Shown: one piece after another, positions 1 through 5,047 of the stretch
Layout: each line of letters begins with the position of its first letter
Position numbering within the stretch: the first letter of the stretch is position 1
NCBI GenBank assembly: GCA_947246775.1
Contig: CAMXTM010000014.1
Coordinates: forward strand, 1 to 15,092
Origin: an uncultured Clostridium sp.
Lineage (GTDB): Bacteria > Bacillota > Clostridia > Lachnospirales > Anaerotignaceae
Reading direction: 5' to 3'
DNA: 15,092 nucleotides
Made by a program: the position numbers and the translations under genes
The notes under the pieces: model-generated
Told to the model about the DNA's origin: nothing
What the model saw: the letters and a program-made list of their open reading frames with translations, nothing else
The model's database searches: none

Positions 1-715
1 TAAAATCCTTTTCTAAAAGGGGAGCAAAATAAGGGTTGCGCCAATTTTTTTTGTCTGGGCAGTACATTTCCATGTAATCGGAAATAGTTTTTGCTGTCAA
101 AATATAATCTGTACCATTTTCTCTTACAGAAATAAAAGGGGAGGTTTCTGTGTGATTGTTAAAGGTAGCAGGATAAATTAATATTTGTTGTTTTGGTAAA
201 AATTCCCCTTTGTCCCTTGCCATAAGGGAGAGCGCCGCCGCTAAATTTCCGCCTGCACTGTCGCCTATGATAGTAATTTCATCAGGATTTGTTTTGAGCA
301 AAGAATTATCTAAAAAAATTTCTTTTGCCACACAATAACAGTCTTCTAGTGCAGTAGGAAAAGGATACTCTGGAGCAAGGCGATAGTCTACCGAAACAAC
401 AATACGGTCAGTCATCAGCGCCATGTTAAAACAAACATTGTCATAGCTTTCTATATTTCCCGTTACCCAGCCGCCGCCATGAAAAAATAAAAGCACAGGG
501 TGCGGTAAATCATTGGGCGGGGAAAAGATACGCACAGCAATGTCGTAACCATTTCTTGTAATTTTGTGATTCCAAATTTTGTAATATGGAGATTTTATAA
601 TTGTTTTGTGCGCTAGTGTTACAATTTGTCTGTGTATTTTGTAGGTTTTTTTAATGTCTGGACTGGAATGTGTCAGTAACTTTAGCGCAGCGAGCGTTGT
701 TTTGCGAAATGCCAT
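1..715 (-). CDS. alpha/beta hydrolase (HSL/esterase-lipase family), 3' part missing
   Basis: Probably hydrolyses carboxyl esters in the cytoplasm; the substrate cannot be told. The 238 visible residues hold the hormone-sensitive-lipase hallmarks: an oxyanion-hole HGGGW at residues 79-83, the DYRLAPEYPFP signature that usually follows it, and the nucleophile elbow GDSAGG at 151-156 with Ser153 as likely nucleophile. The catalytic Asp and His should lie in the last 60-80 residues, beyond the left edge, because family members are about 300 aa. No signal peptide is seen. The ATG at 715 is preceded by an AAGGAGT ribosome site (724-730) about 8 nt away and by its own promoter, so it looks monocistronic. 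It is a partial gene only because the window ends. Family is confident; specificity is unknown. Confidence 0.88.
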   Translation of the reverse strand, partial: MAFRKTTLAALKLLTHSSPDIKKTYKIHRQIVTLAHKTIIKSPYYKIWNHKITRNGYDIAVRIFSPPNDLPHPVLLFFHGGGWVTGNIESYDNVCFNMALMTDRIVVSVDYRLAPEYPFPTALEDCYCVAKEIFLDNSLLKTNPDEITIIGDSAGGNLAAALSLMARDKGEFLPKQQILIYPATFNNHTETSPFISVRENGTDYILTAKTISDYMEMYCPDKKNWRNPYFAPLLEKDF

Positions 716-738
716 ATAGAGCAACTCCTTTTTGAAAT

Positions 739-767
739 AATATAGCACTATAGCTTATTTTCGTCAA
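739..767 (-). promoter_or_regulatory. sigma-A promoter of the hydrolase gene
   Basis: Read on the minus strand, TTGACG (762-767) and TATATT (739-744) are separated by exactly 17 nt. Transcription would start near 732, giving a very short leader that just includes the ribosome site. The inverted repeat TATAG-CA-CTATA (741-752) overlaps the -10 box and part of the spacer and could be a small operator, though AT-rich palindromes of this size also occur by chance. Confidence 0.6.
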
Positions 768-788
768 AGATTTTATGAGTAATCATAA

Positions 789-837
789 AAAAAACTGAAA
801 TAATTATCATATTAAAATGAAATTATATCAGTTTTTT
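789..837 (-). terminator. intrinsic terminator of the PilZ gene
   Basis: A 17-bp inverted repeat with one mismatch (789-805 against 821-837, loop of 15 nt) lies 43 nt beyond the PilZ stop codon. On the minus strand the stem runs into a T-tract that comes from the A-run at 787-794. The stem is AT-rich with only a few G:C pairs (the CTGA/TCAG part), so it is weaker than a classical terminator. Its position between two genes on the same strand, the second with its own promoter, supports the call. Confidence 0.55.
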
Positions 838-879
838 CAATTTAGTTTAGAATAATTTTAAATGATTGTCTTTTGTGCA

Positions 880-1578
880 TCAATCAAAATATGCAGCTCT
901 TTCTCTTTCTCTCAAGATTTCTTCTCTCTGTAAGTAAAGTACAAATTCGCGAATACTGTATTCTTCGTTTGGTTTCAAATCTTCAAAGCAGCAACCATAA
1001 CAACGAATTTCTTCTTTTTCTTCGGAATTTTCTAACTGTCTAACAACATCTTGTATACGTAATATTCTGGCTTTTACGTCAAAATCTGCTTTAGGGGAAT
1101 GAAAATGATAAATAACGATTTCTTTTTCCATGAGCATTTCAGATGGGCAAGTAAAGAGAATTCCACCAGCGCTAATATCTATCAATTCACCAGATGCTTC
1201 TTTCATACTACGAAATGGTAATGATAATTCAATTTTTAAATCGTGAGCTTTTACTTTAACATCTTGACGACGTTGTACAGTTTCTAATTTTTGTAAAAGA
1301 GAAAATACAACATTAACTTCTAATGGAGCGCTTCCGCTATAGATATTGTTACATTCACCATGAAAATAACACATACCCTTTATATTATGTGTCATTAGAA
1401 GAATAACATTGTTTTGTACAATATCATTTTCTAACAGTTCTTTGACTTTGTCTCTGGAGGTTTTGCTAAAGGCGACAGTAACACTATCATCTCCTTGTTT
1501 GACAAGAGTGGCGTTTTGAATCAATTTTCTGTCTAATGTGTAAACTTTGACGTTTTTATTATATTCATTAATTGCCAT
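880..1578 (-). CDS. PilZ domain protein, putative c-di-GMP receptor
   Basis: A 232-residue soluble protein with a beta-rich N-terminal part (about 1-95, reminiscent of the YcgR-type N-domain) and a C-terminal PilZ domain (about 101-215). PilZ domains bind cyclic di-GMP and change motility, adhesion or secretion through partners. The two binding motifs are visible: RRQDVK at 103-108 in the place of RxxxR, and DISAGG at 134-139 matching D/NxSxxG. The last arginine of RxxxR is a lysine here, which could weaken nucleotide binding. A charged, probably helical C-terminus follows (about 205-230). The ATG at 1578 has an AAGG/GAAGG-type ribosome site 10-20 nt upstream. No flagellar or cyclase gene lies next to it, so its target is unknown. 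Confidence 0.8.
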   Translation of the reverse strand: MAINEYNKNVKVYTLDRKLIQNATLVKQGDDSVTVAFSKTSRDKVKELLENDIVQNNVILLMTHNIKGMCYFHGECNNIYSGSAPLEVNVVFSLLQKLETVQRRQDVKVKAHDLKIELSLPFRSMKEASGELIDISAGGILFTCPSEMLMEKEIVIYHFHSPKADFDVKARILRIQDVVRQLENSEEKEEIRCYGCCFEDLKPNEEYSIREFVLYLQREEILRERERAAYFD

Positions 1579-1639
1579 AGCTTAAATCCCTTCTTCCTTT
1601 GTTTGTACGATAATGTAATTCCAATGGGGTACTACTTCT

Positions 1640-1669
1640 ATGATACATGAATCATAAAAGGTCTGTCAA
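1640..1669 (-). promoter_or_regulatory. promoter of the PilZ gene with overlapping palindrome
   Basis: On the minus strand a perfect TTGACA (1664-1669) is followed after 18 nt by TATCAT (1640-1645). A 16-nt near-perfect palindrome, ATGATACATGAATCAT (1640-1655, 7 of 8 pairs symmetric), covers the -10 box and half the spacer, the classic place for a repressor operator. The leader to the PilZ ATG would be about 55 nt. The promoter elements are visible directly; the operator function is an inference. Confidence 0.55.
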
Positions 1670-1765
1670 GGAAATAATTTATAATTGTCAATCAAATTTC
1701 TTTGCAATCTATAATATTTTATAATATTAGTAAAACAAAAGGATATTGATAAAAAAGGAGTGATA

Positions 1766-1780
1766 ACAATAATTTATTGT
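1766..1780. promoter_or_regulatory. 15-nt palindrome abutting the ruvA-side promoter (possible operator)
   Basis: ACAATAA-T-TTATTGT is a perfect 7-1-7 inverted repeat ending 2 nt before the -35 box of the promoter at 1783. The 7-1-7 layout is that of Fur/PerR boxes, but the letters do not match the B. subtilis Per or Fur consensus closely. It could bind any dimeric regulator, including the Fur-family protein encoded later in the operon. Confidence 0.3.
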
Positions 1781-1782
1781 CG

Positions 1783-1812
1783 TTGACAGAGAGCGATGTA
1801 ACATAGTAGAAT
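1783..1812 (+). promoter_or_regulatory. sigma-A promoter for the leader RNA / ruvAB operon
   Basis: Perfect TTGACA (1783-1788), an 18-nt spacer and TAGAAT (1807-1812). The predicted start is near 1819. It is the only convincing plus-strand promoter found upstream of ruvA, so it probably drives both the non-coding segment and, by read-through, ruvA-ruvB-orf79-fur. Confidence 0.6.
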
Positions 1813-1818
1813 AATAGA

Positions 1819-2234
1819 GATAAAAAGATAGGGAAGTCAGTTACCTCATGCCGAAAGTCAGGGGCTTGTAAGTAGGTCAATACTCTAAGGTATCACGAGG
1901 TATAAACGATTTTAAAATCTCCCTCATAACCTCCTACATTACCAAGCAAAACTTGATGTTAGGGGACTAACACTCCCTGTTACTAGAAAAGATATACCAA
2001 ACTAGCCTATTTCATATAATTGTTTTTGCATTATCCCCATAAGTATTCAAGAGTGTCCTACTAAGGTTATATTAACACTTAGTCATAAAACAGTTTTCTC
2101 TTGAAGCAAGCCTTTTTAAAGCTCTTTTGCTAAAACGATTATAACATATTTCTAGTTGAAATACAATAAAATTTGAAAGGAAGAAGGGCAGTCTCCTCCC
2201 TATAGCAAAAGCTAGGGACTTCCACTGCCTAAAT
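1819..2234 (+). ncRNA. putative structured RNA / long structured leader upstream of ruvA
   Basis: No ORF of useful size exists on either strand. G+C is 66/160 (41%) over 1831-1990, against 18/100 over 1681-1780, as expected for a structured RNA in an AT-rich genome. Helices seen by eye: GCTTG/CAAGC (1864-1868/1943-1947) stacked with GTAGG/CCTAC (1872-1876/1933-1937); a 6-bp hairpin TGTTAG/CTAACA (1957-1962/1967-1972) capped by a GGGA GNRA-type tetraloop; TTAT-CCCC-ATAA (2031-2042); ACTAAG/CTTAGT (2060-2065/2078-2083) enclosing GTTA/TAAC; and a 3' hairpin (2186-2230). GGAAGTC (1832-1838) can also pair with GACTTCC (2217-2223), closing the whole molecule. It lacks the conserved motifs I know for RNase P RNA, tmRNA, SRP RNA, T-box or common riboswitches. 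The boundaries are estimates; the 3' end may simply continue into ruvA. Confidence 0.45.
2186..2230 (+). promoter_or_regulatory. two-part hairpin ending 6 nt before the ruvA ribosome site
   Basis: Outer stem GGGCAGT/ACTGCCT (2186-2192/2224-2230, six Watson-Crick pairs plus a terminal G-T). Inner stem TCCCTA/TAGGGA (2197-2202/2213-2218), continued by GC/GC around an AAAA loop with a two-base TA bulge. It is not followed by a T-run, so it is a poor intrinsic terminator. It could be the 3' boundary of a structured RNA or the end of an inserted element. The inner 3' arm competes with the end-to-end pairing 1832-1838/2217-2223, so a two-state switch is possible. Confidence 0.45.
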
Positions 2235-2246
2235 TTGGTGAAACAA

Positions 2247-2849
2247 TTGATTTCTTATATAAAAGGAAAAATAACCTATAAAGAAGATAGCTTTGTTGTA
2301 GTAGAATGTAACGGTATAGGATATAAAATAGCTGTTTCAGCAACGACACTTTCTGCACTAAATGAAACAGAAGATGTCACGATATATACATTTATGAATG
2401 TCAAAGAGGATAGTATTTCACTTTTTGGATTTTTGACACAACAAGAGAAAAATATGTTTGATAAATTGTTAAGTGTTTCTGGTATTGGGCCAAAAGGAGC
2501 GCTTGCTTTTTTGTCCGACATGACGCCGCAAGAAATTGTACTTGCGATACTTTCGGAAGATGTAAAAACGCTGAGTAAAGTACAAGGAGTAGGCAAAAAA
2601 ACAGCACAAAGATTAATATTGGAATTAAAGGATAAAGTAAAACCAGAACAAATCACACAGCAAGTATTTTTTGAGGAAAAACCGATAGAACAAAAGGGAG
2701 ATAAAGAAAAGTGGGAGGCAATAGAAGCATTGACCTCGTTGGGCTATAGTAGAACGGAAGCAGTACAAGCAGTCAATGCTTGTTATCAAAAAGGACTTAC
2801 TGTAGAGGAGATACTAAAATTGTCATTCAAAAAATTGATAAAATTTTAA
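2247..2849 (+). CDS. ruvA: Holliday junction branch migration complex subunit RuvA
   Basis: RuvA binds four-way junctions as a tetramer and positions two RuvB hexamers for branch migration in recombinational repair. From TTG 2247 the product is 200 aa, the usual RuvA length, and begins MISYIKGKI, the expected N-terminus. The OB-fold domain is about 1-63, the tandem helix-hairpin-helix motifs are SGIGPKGA (78-85) and QGVGKKTA (113-120), and the RuvB-contacting domain III is about 148-200. An upstream in-frame TTG at 2235 and GTG at 2238 would add residues not typical of the family. TTG 2247 has a GGTGA ribosome site (2237-2241) at 5 nt, so it is preferred. A 3' hairpin and a long non-coding leader lie directly upstream. 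ruvB follows after 18 nt. No ruvC is present here. Confidence 0.95.
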   Translation: MISYIKGKITYKEDSFVVVECNGIGYKIAVSATTLSALNETEDVTIYTFMNVKEDSISLFGFLTQQEKNMFDKLLSVSGIGPKGALAFLSDMTPQEIVLAILSEDVKTLSKVQGVGKKTAQRLILELKDKVKPEQITQQVFFEEKPIEQKGDKEKWEAIEALTSLGYSRTEAVQAVNACYQKGLTVEEILKLSFKKLIKF

Positions 2850-2867
2850 CGAAAACAGGTGATTCAT

Positions 2868-3878
2868 GTGGAAAACAGACGAATTATAACCGCTGGGTTT
2901 CAAACAGAAGATATAGAGGTAGAACAAAAGCTACGTCCTGAAACATTAGATAGTTATATTGGACAAGAGGGCATAAAAAGTAATATGAAAATATTTATGC
3001 AGGCGGCGAAACAGAGAAAAGAAGCACTTGACCATGTTTTGCTTTATGGGCCTCCAGGATTGGGCAAGACAACGCTTTCTAATATTATAGCGAATGAAAT
3101 GGGTGTGAATATCAAGACGACATCAGGACCAGCTATAGAGCGTCCTGGAGATATGGCAGCAATATTAAATAGTCTTTCAGAGGGAGACATTTTATTTATA
3201 GATGAAATACATAGATTAAATCGTATGATTGAGGAAATCCTTTACCCTGCTATGGAAGATTTTGTCATTGATATTGTCATAGGAAAGGGAGCAGGGGCAA
3301 GGTCTGTAAGATTGGATTTGCCTCATTTTACACTCATTGGCGCAACGACAAGAATAGGACTTTTGACAGCACCACTTCGTGATAGATTTGGAGTGATACA
3401 TAGATTAGAATTGTATACAATTGAGGAATTAAAGACAATTATTTGCCGTTCTGCTGATGTATTGCAAATTGAAATAGAGGATAAAGGAGCAGAAGAAATT
3501 GCAAGACGTTCCCGAGGTACACCACGTATTGCAAATAGGCTGTTAAAAAGGGTAAGAGATTTTGCACAAGTAAAATATAATAGCCATATTACAGAAGAAG
3601 TTGCAAAATTTGCGTTGGATTTATTAGATGTAGATAAAGTAGGACTAGATTATATTGATAGAAAAATGCTTTTAACAATGATAGAAAAATTTAGTGGTAG
3701 ACCTGTTGGTTTGGATACCATTGCAGCATCGATAGGGGAAGCACCAGAAACAATAGAAGATGTTTATGAGCCTTATTTGTTGCAGCTAGGTTATTTGCAA
3801 AGGACACCAAGAGGACGAATTGTGACAAAAAGAGGTTATGAACATTTTGGAATAGAATATCCAAAGGAGGAAGAATAA
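2868..3878 (+). CDS. ruvB: Holliday junction branch migration ATPase RuvB
   Basis: RuvB is the AAA+ hexameric motor that pulls DNA through the RuvA-bound junction. The GTG start at 2868 gives 336 aa beginning [11 protein letters not shown] and has AGGTGA (2857-2862) 5 nt upstream; a GTG at 2859 would overlap that site and is less likely. Visible are Walker [10 protein letters not shown] (61-69), Walker B with DEIH (112-115), sensor-1 GATTR (158-162), the RDRFG arginine-finger segment (171-175) and a C-terminal winged-helix domain with the usual [10 protein letters not shown] and RTPRGR motifs. It is complete and of normal length. The next gene starts 3 nt after its stop and uses a ribosome site inside ruvB's last codons, which suggests translational coupling. 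Confidence 0.97.
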   Translation: MENRRIITAGFQTEDIEVEQKLRPETLDSYIGQEGIKSNMKIFMQAAKQRKEALDHVLLYGPPGLGKTTLSNIIANEMGVNIKTTSGPAIERPGDMAAILNSLSEGDILFIDEIHRLNRMIEEILYPAMEDFVIDIVIGKGAGARSVRLDLPHFTLIGATTRIGLLTAPLRDRFGVIHRLELYTIEELKTIICRSADVLQIEIEDKGAEEIARRSRGTPRIANRLLKRVRDFAQVKYNSHITEEVAKFALDLLDVDKVGLDYIDRKMLLTMIEKFSGRPVGLDTIAASIGEAPETIEDVYEPYLLQLGYLQRTPRGRIVTKRGYEHFGIEYPKEEE

Positions 3879-3881
3879 ATT

Positions 3882-4121
3882 ATGAAATTGTCAGTAGAAG
3901 AAGTAATCGAAGCAGTTACAGAGGAATTGTTGTGCTATGAGGATATGGAAAAATATGCAAAACAGTGGGAAAAAGAGTTTCGTCAGTGGGTAGAAAAGAA
4001 ATATCCAAAAAAAGTATATGTTATGACAATTAAAGATGAAGATGAAATTTTTGAAATAGCAGATTCTTATAGAGATGCTTTAGAAGAAAATAAAGTAAAA
4101 CAGTATTGGAAAGAGTTTTAA
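3882..4121 (+). CDS. 79-residue protein of unknown function
   Basis: I do not recognise this family. It is a small, highly charged, probably all-helical cytoplasmic protein rich in Glu, Lys, Trp and Tyr, with no signal peptide, membrane segment or Cys/His metal motif. The start is well supported: AAAGGAGG (3863-3870) sits 11 nt before the ATG. It lies 3 nt after ruvB and 10 nt before the Fur-family gene on the same strand, so it is almost certainly co-transcribed with them and is a real gene rather than chance reading. Codon use looks like that of its neighbours. A role linked to repair or to the regulator could be guessed from position only. Confidence 0.7.
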   Translation: MKLSVEEVIEAVTEELLCYEDMEKYAKQWEKEFRQWVEKKYPKKVYVMTIKDEDEIFEIADSYRDALEENKVKQYWKEF

Positions 4122-4131
4122 ATGGAGGTTA

Positions 4132-4521
4132 ATGAGCAACATGGCAAATTTTTCAAAACAAAGAGAGGAGATTAAAAAAGCAGTATTAGAAAGTAAGGGA
4201 CACCCTACTGCGGAAGAAGTATATCGTATTGTAAAAGCAAAAAACTCAACAGCAAGTTTAAGTACAGTATATCGCAACTTGAATTTGCTCAGCGATATGG
4301 GTGTGATTAAAAAAATTTATATGCCAAATGGTTCTGTAAGATTTGATAGTGTATTGTATCAGCACTGTCATGGTGTCTGTATAGAATGTGGTAAATTATA
4401 TAATATAAATTTAGATTTAGAAGACTTGCATCATATTGTAAAAAAACAAATAGGTATGCAGTCTGTACAATATCATTTGATTGTAGAGGGAATCTGTACA
4501 GACTGCCAAAAAGAGTCATAG
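4132..4521 (+). CDS. Fur-family transcriptional regulator, PerR-like
   Basis: A 129-residue metal-dependent repressor with an N-terminal winged-helix domain (recognition helix around SLSTVYRNLNLL, 42-53) and a C-terminal dimerisation domain. Two CxxC pairs (C83/C86 and C122/C125) form the structural zinc site. By alignment in memory with B. subtilis PerR, His24, Asp72, His78 and His80 match its regulatory ligands H37, D85, H91 and H93. Asp rather than Glu at the D85 position favours PerR (peroxide sensing) over Fur, but the D104 position is Asn91. Two starts are possible: ATG 4132 lies only 3 nt from GGAGG (4124-4128), whereas ATG 4141 lies 12 nt away and gives a more usual N-terminus (126 aa). 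It ends the ruvA-ruvB-orf79 operon, and the convergent gene stops 6 nt away. Confidence 0.88.
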   Translation: MSNMANFSKQREEIKKAVLESKGHPTAEEVYRIVKAKNSTASLSTVYRNLNLLSDMGVIKKIYMPNGSVRFDSVLYQHCHGVCIECGKLYNINLDLEDLHHIVKKQIGMQSVQYHLIVEGICTDCQKES

Positions 4522-4527
4522 AGCATA

Positions 4528-4944
4528 TTATTTTGAAATAGAGGCTTCTGCAAGCCCCTTTTCTACTGCATCTAATATTAATTGCGCAGTATATGTATTT
4601 TGAGAGGATACATCAATTGCAGTAGATTGTTGTTTTACAATTTCGCTGCCAATTTCTTTTGCTGTTGTTTCTACGAGAGGATAGAAAACAGAAATAGTTT
4701 CAGGGGTATCTGTCAAGGAAACAGATTTGATATTGTTTTTGTCTACAACAATTTCTACTTCTGCAATTTCCCCGTTGAGCGTAAACTGTGCATAATATGT
4801 GCCAGGATTGTAAACTGCTGTTTTTTCTTCTTTTGGTAAAAAGAAATAAATAAGCCCTATGATAATAACAATACCTAATATGGCAAAAACAACTGTTTTT
4901 ACCAATTCTTTGAATTTAATTACCACAAATTTTGTTCCATTCAT
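4528..4944 (-). CDS. membrane-anchored FMN_bind-like domain protein
   Basis: A 138-residue protein with one N-terminal transmembrane segment (about 17-36) and an extracytoplasmic domain (about 45-135) resembling the FMN-binding domain of RnfG/NqrC-type and other flavinylated proteins: GTYYAQ..., a beta-rich middle, and a final helix LILDAVEKGL. The usual flavinylation sequence SGAT reads SQNT here (114-117); the threonine that would carry the flavin is kept but the Gly and Ala are not, so covalent flavin is uncertain. The start is ATG 4944, with a perfect AGGAGGT (4951-4957) 6 nt away; an upstream ATG at 4974 lacks such a site. No Rnf or flavin transferase gene is nearby, so its redox partner is unknown. 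Confidence 0.65.
   Translation of the reverse strand: MNGTKFVVIKFKELVKTVVFAILGIVIIIGLIYFFLPKEEKTAVYNPGTYYAQFTLNGEIAEVEIVVDKNNIKSVSLTDTPETISVFYPLVETTAKEIGSEIVKQQSTAIDVSSQNTYTAQLILDAVEKGLAEASISK
4543..4563 (+). terminator. weak possible terminator after the Fur-family gene
   Basis: GGCTT-CTGC-AAGCC (4543-4556), a perfect 5-bp stem with a 4-nt loop, is followed by CC and TTTTC. It starts 21 nt past the regulator's stop codon but lies inside the 3' end of the convergent gene. The stem is short and the T-run only four long, so it is weak. No better signal is present in the convergent junction. Confidence 0.25.
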
Positions 4945-5003
4945 GAAGTGACCTCCTAAAACTGATAAATACATTTACAATACTGTATGAAAAATATGTT
5001 GCA

Positions 5004-5012
5004 ATTATACCA
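5004..5012 (-). promoter_or_regulatory. extended -10 promoter of the FMN_bind-like gene
   Basis: On the minus strand TGG-TATAAT matches the extended -10 element TGnTATAAT exactly. No good -35 box lies 17 nt further upstream, as is common with extended -10 promoters. Transcription would start near 4997, giving a leader of about 50 nt. The 103-nt divergent gap must also hold the addB promoter, which I could not assign clearly. Confidence 0.45.
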
Positions 5013-5047
5013 TTTGTACAAGCCAAAAAAAGAAAGAAGGAATAGGA

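Noticed and set aside
1753..1790. AAAAAAGGAG as a ribosome site for a small gene before the ruvA promoter
   Set aside because: No start codon with an open frame of useful length follows; TTG 1778 stops after 9 codons.
1848..1871. Short reading frame MPKVRGL as a leader peptide
   Set aside because: Seven codons, no ribosome site, and lies within a region that is better explained by base pairing.
1819..2234. RNase P RNA, tmRNA, SRP RNA, T-box, group I/II intron or c-di-GMP riboswitch as identity of the non-coding segment
   Set aside because: The conserved sequence blocks I know for these families are missing: no T-box AGGGTGG core, no intron domain V or P/Q/R/S set, no tmRNA end. A TTAGTC/GACTAA pairing resembles group I P7 only superficially.
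2276..2656. 126-aa minus-strand reading frame opposite ruvA
   Set aside because: Fully antisense to a well-conserved gene, no ribosome site, composition of a shadow frame.
2247..3878. Missing ruvC as a notable loss
   Set aside because: Many Firmicutes have ruvAB without ruvC beside it, using RecU or a RuvC encoded elsewhere.
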